Numbered from the stretch's first letter, positions 46,946 to 56,522 are shown. The stretch: DNA of 64,000 bases from Limosilactobacillus vaginalis DSM 5837 = ATCC 49540 (GCF_000159435.1 NZ_GG693412.1:21335-85334), one strand, 5' to 3'. Notes: generated by a model not told the origin, from the sequence alone. A program made the numbers and translations.

Positions 46946-47866
46946 CTAGTTAACATTTTTAACAGTACCATCTTGCGCAATGAAAACAGCACCTAAATTC
47001 CCTGACTGTTCTCCCCAACCATTTATAGGAGCGCCATTAAAGAACAATCGTTTAGCCTCGATTTCTCCCATTACCGACTGCTCAGTAAACACGGTCACGC
47101 TAGAAAGATCTGTTTGTAAAGGATAACCGGTTCGTGGATCCAGCAAGTGGTGATACTTCTTGCCATTCACTTCCAAGAAACGCTCGTAGATCCCTGAAGT
47201 AACAGCGGAGCAAGCTGGTTTACGGACAACTTCGATGTCGTCCCCCCGCCTCAACTGCGGATCCTGAACACCAATTACCCACTGGCCATCCTCACGGCGC
47301 GGTGACTTTCCTACAAACAGGAGGTTTCCGCCAAGGTTAATAATTCCTGCTTGAACTCCCTGCTCAATCCAAAAGTCACGAATGCGATCGGCAATGTAAC
47401 CTTTTGCAATCCCGCCAAGGTCTAACTCCATTCCCTCTTCTTCCAAGAAGACGGTTCGGTAGTCATCATCCAAGAGAACCTTATAGGGATCAATTAATTT
47501 AAGGCGATCTTGAATATCGGTATCCTGAGGAACATTTGCTCCCGTAAAGCCGATCTTCCACAGCTTCACTAGCGGCCCAATCAAGGCGTTAAAGCCAAAG
47601 TTTTCCCGACTGTACTTAACAGCTAATTTGATTAACTCATAAGTTGATGGTGAAACAACCTTGGGCCCCTTTCCTGCTGCATGATTAACACTCATTACCT
47701 CTGATTCAGGGCGGTTAACCGTCAGCCGATCTTCATATTCATCAATTAACCGCATTGATCTCGCCAGCAACGGATAATAGCGATCGCCAAAAAGCGTTAG
47801 GACAATCTTTGTTCCTAACGCATGGTGGACCATTGAATGGCGTTGATTTACTAATTCGTTAGTCAT
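46946..47866 (-). CDS. apbE: FAD:protein FMN transferase (ApbE family)
   Basis: About 306 aa. Transfers FMN from FAD to Thr/Ser of target proteins as a phosphoester. Motifs seen: M-G-T-K-type start H-H-A-L-G-T-K-I-V-L, E-L-D-L-G-G-I-A-K-G-Y near residue 145, and Y-H-H-L-L-D-P-R-T-G-Y-P, which is the catalytic signature. I take the ATG at 47866, which overlaps the stop of the upstream reductase (GATGACTAA), so the two are translationally coupled. Its substrate is very probably that reductase, which has four flavinylation motifs. No lipoprotein signal, so it is cytoplasmic. Confidence 0.93.
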   Translation of the reverse strand: MTNELVNQRHSMVHHALGTKIVLTLFGDRYYPLLARSMRLIDEYEDRLTVNRPESEVMSVNHAAGKGPKVVSPSTYELIKLAVKYSRENFGFNALIGPLVKLWKIGFTGANVPQDTDIQDRLKLIDPYKVLLDDDYRTVFLEEEGMELDLGGIAKGYIADRIRDFWIEQGVQAGIINLGGNLLFVGKSPRREDGQWVIGVQDPQLRRGDDIEVVRKPACSAVTSGIYERFLEVNGKKYHHLLDPRTGYPLQTDLSSVTVFTEQSVMGEIEAKRLFFNGAPINGWGEQSGNLGAVFIAQDGTVKNVN

Positions 47867-49106
47867 CGTTCTCTGAAGCCCCGGTTGATGCATCAGCGGT
47901 ATCGTCTTCCGCATCAACACTACCAGTTTCGGAGGCACCAGTTGTGGCGTCGGTCTCCTCTGCTGGTCTTTCGTCGGCAGCTACTGGTGTATTTTCCTCA
48001 TCATCACTATCATCGCTGTTTTCTGAAGCACCAGTTGAGGCATCGACTGCTGGTTCTTCTTCCTCTGGTGCAGAATCATTAGTGCTCTTGGATGCGCCAG
48101 TAGTTGCATCCTTGCTCCAGGCACCATTTTCAAAGAGGTTCAAGATGTATTCGACGCTTCCAGTAAATTCGATGGTCCCAAGGTAATGACCATTGATGTC
48201 CCGTAAAGCGTAGTATTGGATCAATGAACGGTGACCATTCATCCAGAGTGGCCGCGTAACAACGTCCTTCTTCCCTTCACGGAAGCTGTTGATAATGCTC
48301 ATTACTGCTGGAACAGCCATTGGTGGATGGCATTCTTGAACAGTTTCACCGAGGGAAGCTGTATTCCGAACGTGCTCCCGGTTTGGCTTATCTGAGAACC
48401 AAGCGAAATGATCGGTACTATCGATCAAATCAACTTCAAACGGAATCGTACTAAAGATTTGCTGAACTTCTTTGAGTGTCAAACGACCAGTAGGGAAATT
48501 AATGTATGCATCACTGATCGTTGGTTGCTTAATGGCCATATCAAGACCCTCCCTATCTGTATTCTTGAAGATTTGAATATATTCAATAAAATGTTCAAAG
48601 CACTTTTCTAGGTTATCAATTGCTTCTTGGTCTACCAAGCGTCCGTCCTTAGCAAAGGTATCACGAACATTCCCGATTAAGACCTCGTTCCCTGGAATCA
48701 GGTTAGTATTGCAATCTGGTGAAATCAAGATTTGCCGCATTTGAACTTGTGAACGTGCAGATGCTTGACGACCATAAGCTACCCCAACGATCATTGCAGG
48801 CTTTTCCGAAAGTACCTTGGTCTTGTAGGAAAGCCACTCGATAGCTGACTTAAGAACGGCAGGAATCCCGTGGTCGTATTCAGGAGTGGAGAATACTAAG
48901 CCATCAGCTTCCTTAACCTTTTGCTTTAATTTCCAGACTTCTGTTTGCTCGGATAGGGGAGTGTCAACGCTAAATGGTGGCAGTTTACCAACTTCGTAAA
49001 TCTCAATATCAGCCATTTGCTTAAAGTGCTTCTTCATAAACCACAACAGTAACCGGTTGTATGAAAAATCAGCATTGGTACCGACAAAAGCGAGAATCTT
49101 CATCAT
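47859..49106 (-). CDS. NAD(P)H:FMN reductase fused to a PAS-like domain and four flavinylation motifs
   Basis: 415 aa. Residues 1-185 are an NADPH-dependent FMN reductase (flavodoxin-like; S-T-P-E-Y-D-H-G-I-P-A-V-L-K, S-Q-V-Q-M-R-Q-I-L). Residues about 195-330 resemble a PAS domain of the DUF438/PAS_10 sort (F-A-W-F-S-D-K-P-N-R, T-A-S-L-G-E-T-V-Q-E-C-H-P-P). The acidic tail carries D-A-T-T-G-A-S or D-A-S-T-G-A-S at 333, 355, 386 and 405, which fits the ApbE target motif D-x-x-[ST]-G-A-[ST]. FMN would sit on the last Ser of each (339, 361, 392, 411). No signal peptide. The start overlaps the upstream gene by one base (TAATG). The electron acceptor is unknown. Confidence 0.85.
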   Translation of the reverse strand: MMKILAFVGTNADFSYNRLLLWFMKKHFKQMADIEIYEVGKLPPFSVDTPLSEQTEVWKLKQKVKEADGLVFSTPEYDHGIPAVLKSAIEWLSYKTKVLSEKPAMIVGVAYGRQASARSQVQMRQILISPDCNTNLIPGNEVLIGNVRDTFAKDGRLVDQEAIDNLEKCFEHFIEYIQIFKNTDREGLDMAIKQPTISDAYINFPTGRLTLKEVQQIFSTIPFEVDLIDSTDHFAWFSDKPNREHVRNTASLGETVQECHPPMAVPAVMSIINSFREGKKDVVTRPLWMNGHRSLIQYYALRDINGHYLGTIEFTGSVEYILNLFENGAWSKDATTGASKSTNDSAPEEEEPAVDASTGASENSDDSDDEENTPVAADERPAEETDATTGASETGSVDAEDDTADASTGASENDD

Positions 49107-49672
49107 TACTTACTCATCTCCTCGTTCATTCGATCAATTGCTTTCGCATAGTAACGGAAGCCGTTCATACATTTTTCTAAGAAGCCAATTGTTCCCTTAT
49201 CAGTAATGTTTCCTTCTTCGTCCATCAAACTGGTAACATTACTCATGAAAAATTCGTCACCTTGGTAGACATTTGCATTAATCCCTGGGGAAATCAAAAT
49301 ATCACGCAATTGAACCTGGGACCGTGATGCTCCCTGATCATGCGTTGAGGCCCCAATCGTCATTACTGGCTTCCCAGTAAGGGGGTGCACACTGTAAGAC
49401 AACCATTCAACAATACTCTTCAACGCTGAGGTAATTGAGTGATTATATTCAGGACTAGCGATGATCACGGCATCGGCATCCTTAATCCGGCGGTCAATGT
49501 CCTTGATTACTTCAGGGGCATCACCCTTAAAGCTTTCGTTAAACATTGGTACTTGGCGAATATCAATCACATCAATCTGATCTTGATCCTTAAAATGTTG
49601 AGCCATGAATTCTAACAACATCCGGTTATATGAATGATTAGCATTTGACCCAGCAATTGCAGCAATTTTCAA
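49106..49672 (-). CDS. NADPH-dependent FMN reductase (flavodoxin-like)
   Basis: 188 aa. G-S-N-A-N-H-S-Y-N-R-M binds the FMN phosphate; A-S-P-E-Y-N-H-S-I-T-S-A-L-K is the family signature. It is a paralogue of the N-terminal half of the next gene. Start by TTG at 49672 (M-K-I-A-A-I-A-G-S), with AAAGAGG upstream. An ATG at 49702 has no ribosome site. It ends in the TAATG that starts the four-motif protein, so the three genes here form one operon for flavin-based electron transfer. Confidence 0.87.
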   Translation of the reverse strand: MKIAAIAGSNANHSYNRMLLEFMAQHFKDQDQIDVIDIRQVPMFNESFKGDAPEVIKDIDRRIKDADAVIIASPEYNHSITSALKSIVEWLSYSVHPLTGKPVMTIGASTHDQGASRSQVQLRDILISPGINANVYQGDEFFMSNVTSLMDEEGNITDKGTIGFLEKCMNGFRYYAKAIDRMNEEMSK

Positions 49673-49937
49673 GCATGTCACTTCCTCTTTCAGTTTATTC
49701 ATTAATTCACAACCATTTTACTATATTTTAACCGATTAAAAAATAGATTATTAGTATTTTGCTTATTTTTAGACGTTTTTCAAACTTTTGATTATAATTA
49801 AACCCTTTAAACCAATAAATTTTAATTATCGTCGGCTAAGGTAATATTCAAATAATAACATTATTGTTCAGCAATCACTTGTTAAGAGCGATATGCTAAA
49901 ATAAGACAATACTCTTTGAAAGGATCGAAAATATATC

Positions 49938-51332
49938 ATGGTTCAATCACGGCAACGACAACAAAACATCGAAGTACAGGTTGGGGATCGTTTCCCATTA
50001 ACGATTCGTCGACTGGGGGTTAACGGTCAAGGAATCGGCTACTTTAAGCACAAGGTCTGCTTTGTCCCTGGTGCCCTTCCGCACGAAGTCGTTGTTGCTG
50101 AAGTAACCCGGGTCCATCCCCGGTTTCTTGAAGCCAAAATCCACCGACTGCGCAAAACTAGTCGTGATCGGGTTGAACCTCGCGATAGCTATGCTGATGT
50201 TGCCGGGGGCTTTGAACTAGAAAGGCTAGCTTATCCAGCTCAATTACGGTTTAAGCGACAGGTTGTTTTAGATAGTCTCGAAAAATTCAAGCCATATGGT
50301 TATCGCAACTATGACGTTCGCCCTACTATTGCAGCACCACATGAATATGGCTACCGGAATAAGGCTTCATTCCAAGTGCGGATGATTGATGGTCACGTTG
50401 CCGCTGGGTTGTACAAGGCAAACAGTCATGACCTAGTAGACATTCAAGAATGTGCCGTTCAGATGCCAAACACAATGAAGGTTATTCGCACTGTTGTTCA
50501 AGCAATCGAAGACCTCCAAATTCCGGTATACGATGAGGAACGTAACAGCGGGATCATCAAGACCCTGGTTGTCCGTGAATCAGCAGCGACCGGTGAAGTT
50601 CAATTGACATTAATTACTAATACATCAAAACTGCCACATAAGCGTCAACTACTGGAAGCCATTCAGGAACAGCTCCCAAAGGTTGTCTCCGTAATGCAAA
50701 ACGTTAATCCTGGCGATACCCCGCTGATTTGGGGCGAGCAAATGATCCACTTAGCCGGACAAGAATACATTACCGAAAGTCTAATGGGGTTGGACTTCCG
50801 CCTCTCCGCCCGTTCCTTCTTACAGTTAAACCCAGAACAAACGGAAACGTTGTATGAGGAAGCGGCCAAGGCACTAGAGCTTTCCCCTGGCGATACCCTG
50901 ATTGATGCTTACGCGGGAATTGGAACGATTGGATTGTCATTGGCTAACCGGGTAAAGGAGGTTTGGGGAATGGAAACAATCCCCGAAGCCGTTGCAGACG
51001 CCAAACAAAACGCTAACCTTAATGGCATTACAAACGCTCATTACGAAGTCGGCTCAGCAGAGGATGTTATCCCGCAATGGCGAAAGGAAGGTCATCACTT
51101 TGACGCGTTAGTAGTCGATCCGCCACGAACCGGTTTAGACAATGATCTGATTGAACAGATCATCAAAGAACGCCCTGCCAAGTTCGCCTACGTTTCATGT
51201 AACATGGCATCCCTTGCTCGTAACCTCGGTCGATTAACCAGCGTCTACCATGTTGACTATATCCAACCAGTCGACATGATGCCGCAAACCACCCGTTGCG
51301 AAGCGGTGGTGAAGTTATCAATTAGAAAATAG
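49938..51332 (+). CDS. rlmD: 23S rRNA (uracil-C5)-methyltransferase, RlmD/RlmCD type
   Basis: 464 aa. N-terminal TRAM domain (about 10-70), then a SAM-dependent TrmA-type domain with D-A-Y-A-G-I-G-T-I-G, D-P-P-R-T-G-L and the catalytic cysteine in Y-V-S-C-N-M-A-S-L. The iron-sulphur cysteines of the E. coli enzyme are not evident, as usual for Gram-positive RlmCD, which methylates U747 and U1939. Transcribed alone. Confidence 0.9.
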   Translation: MVQSRQRQQNIEVQVGDRFPLTIRRLGVNGQGIGYFKHKVCFVPGALPHEVVVAEVTRVHPRFLEAKIHRLRKTSRDRVEPRDSYADVAGGFELERLAYPAQLRFKRQVVLDSLEKFKPYGYRNYDVRPTIAAPHEYGYRNKASFQVRMIDGHVAAGLYKANSHDLVDIQECAVQMPNTMKVIRTVVQAIEDLQIPVYDEERNSGIIKTLVVRESAATGEVQLTLITNTSKLPHKRQLLEAIQEQLPKVVSVMQNVNPGDTPLIWGEQMIHLAGQEYITESLMGLDFRLSARSFLQLNPEQTETLYEEAAKALELSPGDTLIDAYAGIGTIGLSLANRVKEVWGMETIPEAVADAKQNANLNGITNAHYEVGSAEDVIPQWRKEGHHFDALVVDPPRTGLDNDLIEQIIKERPAKFAYVSCNMASLARNLGRLTSVYHVDYIQPVDMMPQTTRCEAVVKLSIRK

Positions 51333-51400
51333 GTAATAAAAAATACCAGTGTATTTTTCTCGCAAGAAGAAACAATACTGGCATTTTAATTTACGAATTT

Positions 51401-52897
51401 TTAGGCTAATGCATTCCACTGCTTCCAAGTATTAAGGTTACTGATTGCATCGAGGGAATCGTAGGCGCCGGTGCTTAGTTTTTGAAGGAGTTTTGGATCG
51501 GTCAGGATGTCTACGGCAGCTTTTTCCATCTTCTTCGCGTTATTTAGTGGTACTAGCTCACCGTTGACGCCAGACTTGACCATTTCACTTGGGCCATACA
51601 TGTAATCGTAGGTCACAACTGGGACACCGTGGGATAATGCTTCACCCATTGCTAATGGCTGGGCATCGATCCGGCTCGTATCCATGAATAATTGAGCAGT
51701 ATTATAAGCCGGATCTAATTTTACTTGGTAACCGGCAAACACTACGGTACCAGTCAAGCCCGCATCATCAACCTGCTTCTTGTAGCGGTTAACGTCTTCA
51801 GGATTACCGTAACCATAAAGAGTTAGCTTAGCAGTTGGCACCTTTTTGTGAATCCGGGTAAAGATTTCAATTAGCTTCCCGGTCTGCTTGTCTTCACCAA
51901 GACGACCAACATAAATAATTTGTCCCGCAATCCGGTACTTCATGTCGGTCCGTTGGTTATTGCTCTTAACCGGAACACCGTTAATTGCGTAAACTGGCTT
52001 CTTGTCACCAATTCGCTTCCGAATCATCTCGGCCTGAGCTTCAGTCATGGTAATGATCCCGTCCCACTTATCAAGGTCAGTAGTAAGTGGTCCTTGAAGC
52101 ATTGGGTTAAGTGGCCCGGTCTTAAGGTTATTACCATCGTTGACGTGGTTCATGGCCATCCAGAGATACTTCTTAGCGGCAGTTTGCATGTTCATCACTG
52201 GCTGGATTGCGACTGCTGGCCGGTCAGCAATGAAGACGTTATTTTCGCCATTTGCCTTATTCAATTCATCAAGGAAGAAGGCAAAGAGATCCTCCTCACT
52301 ATCAAAGAAGCGATCGTGTCCCTGGTAATTCTTCAGAACATTCAACGAGTTGATTGGCGTATTCTGAACAGACTTAACGTAATACCGTTCCATGTAAATG
52401 GATTGGTCAGGACGGTAATACCGTTCAAAACTAATTTGACCGTCTTCACCAATAAACTGATCAACAGACTTGAATCCCCGAAGATCGTACTGTTGGCGAA
52501 GAGTTACATTCCCCGCAACATCAAACCAGTCGATGTGGTTTACTAGACCAACAGTTCCACCGGTAAAGTAAACGATGCAGACCAGGCGATCACCATCCTT
52601 AACTTCTTGGTAGTTATTCCCGGTTCCTACCTGGTATTCGATCGGTAGGTTCAGATCGCTGACGTGGAGATCATGCCCCACGTAATCAGTTGTCCCCGCA
52701 AAGAAGTCGTACATATTAACAAGCTGGTCATCAGTTAAACCGAACCGTTGCAGGGTGGCGTGTATAATTTGGTCATAGTTCCGCGTAACTAACTTGGCTT
52801 CGGCATTGTGATCCTTAAAGAGCTTCAGCCGCTTCATTTCAGCGTGTTCAATACTTGAATCGTTGCTCAATAAGTATTGGTTAACGAAAAAGAACAT
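51401..52897 (-). CDS. TagE-like glycosyltransferase, second of a pair
   Basis: 498 aa GT4-family (GT-B) enzyme with the N-terminal PF09318-like domain (M-F-F-F-V-N-Q-Y-L-L-S-N-D-S-S-I-E-H-A-E). C-terminal donor domain with Y-V-G-R-L-G-E-D-K-Q-T and E-A-L-S-H-G-V-P-V-V-T-Y. Relatives glucosylate poly(glycerol phosphate) teichoic acid or Ser-rich surface glycoproteins; which substrate applies here is not clear. Its start overlaps the stop of the upstream paralogue by one base. Confidence 0.8.
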   Translation of the reverse strand: MFFFVNQYLLSNDSSIEHAEMKRLKLFKDHNAEAKLVTRNYDQIIHATLQRFGLTDDQLVNMYDFFAGTTDYVGHDLHVSDLNLPIEYQVGTGNNYQEVKDGDRLVCIVYFTGGTVGLVNHIDWFDVAGNVTLRQQYDLRGFKSVDQFIGEDGQISFERYYRPDQSIYMERYYVKSVQNTPINSLNVLKNYQGHDRFFDSEEDLFAFFLDELNKANGENNVFIADRPAVAIQPVMNMQTAAKKYLWMAMNHVNDGNNLKTGPLNPMLQGPLTTDLDKWDGIITMTEAQAEMIRKRIGDKKPVYAINGVPVKSNNQRTDMKYRIAGQIIYVGRLGEDKQTGKLIEIFTRIHKKVPTAKLTLYGYGNPEDVNRYKKQVDDAGLTGTVVFAGYQVKLDPAYNTAQLFMDTSRIDAQPLAMGEALSHGVPVVTYDYMYGPSEMVKSGVNGELVPLNNAKKMEKAAVDILTDPKLLQKLSTGAYDSLDAISNLNTWKQWNALA

Positions 52898-54441
52898 TAT
52901 TTAGCGGCCTCCTTTGTTTTCATATCATCAACTAGTTCGTTCCATAGTTTCATGACATTGGGTTCAGAGTAACGTTCACTATCTTGGTAGGCATTTTCAC
53001 TGAACTTTGCCAACTTTTCTTGATCTGTCAGGAGGTCGATAATTGCCTTGGCTAGGCCATCAACATCCCCATTTTGGGTAAGGATCCCGTCTTGGCCGTC
53101 AATCACAACGTCAGCTGGTCCATACTTAATGTCGTTCGCTACAATTGGCAAACCGTGTGACTGTGCTTCAACTAATGATAAAGGCAACCCTTCGGCACGG
53201 CTTGGCAGAATCAGTAATTGGGCATCATTATAAACCGCATTAGGATCATTAGTGTAACCATGGAAAGTTACGGAATTACCGAGATCTTCATCCTTCACGA
53301 TCTTCTTTAACGTCTTGTCAAAGTTATCGTTCGCGTATCCCCAGAAGTCCAGTTTTGCCGTAGGAACCTTTTCTAAAATCTTTGGCCATGCCTTAAGCAA
53401 ATGATCCTGTTGCTTTTCTGGTGAAAGCCGCGCAACCATTACGACTTGGTTCTTTGTCCGTTGTTCGAATGGAATGTGCTTAGCTTCCAAGACTGCCTTA
53501 GGAACAATCGGACCTGGGATCCGGTAAATCTTTGTCCCGTACTTTTCAAACCGGTCCTTAACATCCCTTTGTTGCTGGGGAGTCAAAGTGATGATCCCGT
53601 CCCAATCTTTGACGTGGTTAAGTCCCCAAGTATAGTTATAATTTAAGGTTGAATGCAACATATCACTGTTATCATTAACGTGATCATTGTGCAATTGCAT
53701 TGTCCGGAAAACCCGGTGTTTCATGTGGAGTACTGACCAACCAACTTCGTATGTCCGGTCAACCACCAAACCAACTGGGCCATCCCCGACCAATTCGGGA
53801 TCAGTCACGATCTCATCATAGAAGAACCGCGTCAGTTCATCGAGATTAGCAAACTGGTAGTCCTGTCCCTTGTAATTGAAGAGGTGGTAAGTATCAACTA
53901 CCTTATTCCGCTTATTCTTCTGGTGTTCCAACTGAATAGCGATAGAGCCATCTGGACGGAGGTAGTTTTCAGTTGCAATGTTGCCATTCCAGTCGTAAAC
54001 TTGTTCAACCGAGATGAATCCACGATTATCGTACCAACTAACCTTTAACAACTTGCCAAAGTGGTCAAAGTACTGAAGGTTAATGATATGCTTTTCCTTA
54101 TCATTGCGCCGCCGGACATACATAATCCGGTTACCGTTCCGATAGTAGTTATAGTTAATCCCGTCAGCTTTACGTTCCCAGCTAGGATCGATATTAAGAT
54201 CCTTGATGGTGACATCTTTTTGTGGAAAGATTCGTGCTTCTTGAAAATAATCAAATAAGTTTACAAAGTCTTCATCAGCGATCCCGGCTTCTGCAGTTAC
54301 CATGTGAAGTTCATTTGAATACTTCCGGGTAACGATCTTAGCTGGTTCATCAAACATCTCAAACAGGTGCAACCGCTTGATTTGCGCATGTTCAATGCCT
54401 GACTTGTTATGCTGAATATTATCGTTCAGAAAGAATAACAT
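52897..54441 (-). CDS. TagE-like glycosyltransferase, first of a pair
   Basis: 514 aa, paralogous to the next gene (M-L-F-F-L-N-D-N-I-Q-H-N-K-S-G-I-E-H-A-Q start, M-V-A-R-L-S-P-E-K-Q-Q-D and E-A-Q-S-H-G-L-P-I-V-A-N-D in the donor domain). Such paired, overlapping genes often act as a heteromeric transferase in lactobacilli. Possible targets include the adhesins in this window and wall teichoic acid. That is inference. Confidence 0.8.
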   Translation of the reverse strand: MLFFLNDNIQHNKSGIEHAQIKRLHLFEMFDEPAKIVTRKYSNELHMVTAEAGIADEDFVNLFDYFQEARIFPQKDVTIKDLNIDPSWERKADGINYNYYRNGNRIMYVRRRNDKEKHIINLQYFDHFGKLLKVSWYDNRGFISVEQVYDWNGNIATENYLRPDGSIAIQLEHQKNKRNKVVDTYHLFNYKGQDYQFANLDELTRFFYDEIVTDPELVGDGPVGLVVDRTYEVGWSVLHMKHRVFRTMQLHNDHVNDNSDMLHSTLNYNYTWGLNHVKDWDGIITLTPQQQRDVKDRFEKYGTKIYRIPGPIVPKAVLEAKHIPFEQRTKNQVVMVARLSPEKQQDHLLKAWPKILEKVPTAKLDFWGYANDNFDKTLKKIVKDEDLGNSVTFHGYTNDPNAVYNDAQLLILPSRAEGLPLSLVEAQSHGLPIVANDIKYGPADVVIDGQDGILTQNGDVDGLAKAIIDLLTDQEKLAKFSENAYQDSERYSEPNVMKLWNELVDDMKTKEAAK

Positions 54442-54561
54442 TGCTTTTCTCCTTTTCTACGTTAACAGGTTAAGTGTACCATAACAAAAGCAGTGATATT
54501 AGGACTTGTAAACAGTTTGTGTTAAAATTTATACTTATAATATGAAAGAAGGAGAAGATTA

Positions 54562-54963
54562 ATGCAAAACCCATTTGGTAATAACAATAACAATGACCAA
54601 AACCCGTTTGATCTCAATAATCTCCCATTACCGCCAAATTATGCCAAAATCGTTAATGATCAGGGGCAAATTAGGATCGCCAAAGTGGGAATTTCATGGA
54701 CAACACTCTGGTTTGGTCCCCTACCGGCACTATTCCGGGGCGACTACTATAACTTTATCTTAATGATCGTCCTTGACCTTGATTACGCATTAGTAGTTCT
54801 CTTTTTCGGTTTAAACTGGTTAACACAATTTCCATGGCCTTCACTTGTGTTTGCAATCCTTTACAACATGATGTACTTCAAGCACTCCTTCAATATTGGC
54901 TATCGTCCCGCTGACCAGCGTTCACGCGAACTACTAGAAAGATTTCATTATCTAAAAAAATAA
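54562..54963 (+). CDS. Small membrane protein, DUF2628-like
   Basis: 133 aa. Asn/Pro-rich N-terminus (Q-N-P-F-G-N-N-N-N-N-D-Q-N-P-F), then W-T-T-L-W-F-G-P-L-P-A-L-F-R-G-D and two or three membrane segments (about 66-82 and 85-112). The W-x-x-x-W-F-G-P-x-x-x-L-x-R-G-D pattern recurs in DUF2628/HrgC-like proteins. Function unknown. AAGGAGAAG lies before the ATG, a strong terminator (stem arms TAAGGAACTGG/CCAATTCCTTA, 54961-55002) directly after the stop. Confidence 0.7.
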   Translation: MQNPFGNNNNNDQNPFDLNNLPLPPNYAKIVNDQGQIRIAKVGISWTTLWFGPLPALFRGDYYNFILMIVLDLDYALVVLFFGLNWLTQFPWPSLVFAILYNMMYFKHSFNIGYRPADQRSRELLERFHYLKK

Positions 54964-55021
54964 GGAACTGGAAAAAACAAATTATTTTTCCAATTCCTTA
55001 TTTTATTATTAGAATAACAGC

Positions 55022-55759
55022 CTAATCAGTGTTTTCGCCTTCAAAAAATTCATGACGAATCTCCTTGTATGCTGCTACCGGATCGTCACTTTGGGTAATT
55101 GGCCGACCAACAACAATTCCGTTGCTTCCCATTTCAGCAGCTTGCTTTGGTGTCACAACCCGTTTCTGGTCATCATGGGTGTTTAAGTCAGGCCGAATCC
55201 CTGGTGTAATGCAGAGAAAGTCCGGATTGGTAACTTCACGAATTGCAGAAATTTCCTTGGCGGAACAAACTACTCCTGCTAAGCCACTCTCATCGGCCAA
55301 CCGGGCATAATTTTGAACGGATTCCATTACGGTACCGTTAATCTTCTGTTCGTTGTGAAGGATCTCCTCGTCAATGGATGTCAACTGGGTAATTGCCAAC
55401 ATCTTGGGAACTGAATTACGCGCTTCGGCAGCACCTTGCTTCAACCCGCGTAAACCAGCCTTCATCATTTCACTGCCACCAGCAGCATGAACGGTAACAA
55501 ACGCAACTCCTAACCGTCCAACTTGAGCCATCGCCCGTTCAACCGTGTTCGGAATATCGTGCGCCTTCAGATCAAGAAAAATCTTAAATCCACGTTCCTT
55601 AGCTTGTTTAATGATTCCGGGACCAAAAGCATAGAATAATTCCATTCCGATTTTGATAATTGGCATATGATCAGTGTCGTTAGAAAGGCGATCAAAGAGT
55701 TGAACAGCCTTCCGCTTATCAGGGACATCAATAGCAACAATTGGTTCAAAGCGTTCCAT
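55022..55759 (-). CDS. pyrF: Orotidine-5'-phosphate decarboxylase
   Basis: 245 aa. Decarboxylates OMP to UMP. The catalytic D-L-K-A-H-D-I-P-N-T-V is near residue 60, and the phosphate loop has I-T-P-G-I-R and V-V-G-R-P-I-T. AGGAGG before the ATG. Lies behind pyrR with a PyrR attenuator in the gap, so it can be shut off separately by UMP. Confidence 0.95.
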   Translation of the reverse strand: MERFEPIVAIDVPDKRKAVQLFDRLSNDTDHMPIIKIGMELFYAFGPGIIKQAKERGFKIFLDLKAHDIPNTVERAMAQVGRLGVAFVTVHAAGGSEMMKAGLRGLKQGAAEARNSVPKMLAITQLTSIDEEILHNEQKINGTVMESVQNYARLADESGLAGVVCSAKEISAIREVTNPDFLCITPGIRPDLNTHDDQKRVVTPKQAAEMGSNGIVVGRPITQSDDPVAAYKEIRHEFFEGENTD

Positions 55760-55771
55760 AATTTTCCTCCT

Positions 55772-55856
55772 AAAAAAGCACCAGTGCTCCTCAGAAAAGG
55801 GAGACTGGTGCTTTTGCGTTCTCGCTCATAACACCGTTTCGCCCTCACTGGAGCAG
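55772..55856 (-). promoter_or_regulatory. PyrR attenuator between pyrR and pyrF
   Basis: The minus-strand RNA has CTGCTCCAGTGAGGGC (55841-55856): the UCCAGUGAGG loop core matches the PyrR consensus and the flanking pair bases are swapped but still pair. A terminator follows: AAAGCACCAGT (55775-55785) with ACTGGTGCTTT (55804-55814) and TTTTTT on the minus strand. Confidence 0.85.
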
Positions 55857-55873
55857 ATTAAATGGTTAATAAT

Positions 55874-56413
55874 TTATTCGTGATGTTCGATTGTAATATC
55901 TTCGTGACCGTCATATTCTTCAACGGCAACATGAACTGTTTCATTCATTGCAGTTGGGATGTTCTTACCAACAAAGTCAGGCCGAATTGGTAATTCACGG
56001 TGGCCTCGGTCAACTAGCACAGCAAGTGAAATTTGTTGTGGTCGTCCCATATCCATCAAGGCATCTAGGGCCGCCCGAACTGTCCGCCCGGTAAAGAGAA
56101 CATCGTCAACAAGGATGACATGCTTATCGTTAATATCAATTCCAAGTGAAGATGTCTTAACTGTTGGTTCCTTATGATGATCAGGAATGTGCCGATCATC
56201 CCGATATAAGGTAATATCAAGCGCACCAACTGGAATTTCAACGTTTTCAAGTTGGTTTAACCGCTTAGCTAGCCGTTCAGCAAGGTAAACTCCCCGAGTC
56301 TTAATCCCAACAAAGACAAGGTTTTCGACCCCTTTATTCTGTTCAATAATTTCGTAAGTAATTCGTGTTAATGCCCGTTGCATACTTGATCCATCAACAA
56401 TTTCATGGGCCAT
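55874..56413 (-). CDS. pyrR: Bifunctional pyr operon regulator / uracil phosphoribosyltransferase
   Basis: 179 aa. PRPP motif [13 protein letters not shown], and the N-terminal [18 protein letters not shown] typical of PyrR. I chose the ATG at 56413 because a GTG at 56422 is too close to AAGGGG. It binds leader RNAs of pyr genes with UMP; two clear targets are in this window. Confidence 0.95.
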   Translation of the reverse strand: MAHEIVDGSSMQRALTRITYEIIEQNKGVENLVFVGIKTRGVYLAERLAKRLNQLENVEIPVGALDITLYRDDRHIPDHHKEPTVKTSSLGIDINDKHVILVDDVLFTGRTVRAALDALMDMGRPQQISLAVLVDRGHRELPIRPDFVGKNIPTAMNETVHVAVEEYDGHEDITIEHHE

Positions 56414-56450
56414 CCTGGTCACTTCCCCTTAATCAATTTATTTTTACAAA

Positions 56451-56522
56451 ACCCTTCTCCACTGAAACTGTGAGGAAGGGTCTAATTACTTATTCGTTCC
56501 TTCTTGATTTCACGGAATCAGG
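56451..56522 (-). promoter_or_regulatory. Attenuator-like leader of pyrR
   Basis: A terminator hairpin (ACCCTTCTCCAC 56451-56462 with GTGAGGAAGGGT) precedes pyrR. Upstream a stem with GATTCCGTGAAATC (about 56506-56519) is one base short of the PyrR loop consensus. A PyrR-type attenuator is likely but degenerate. Confidence 0.55.
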
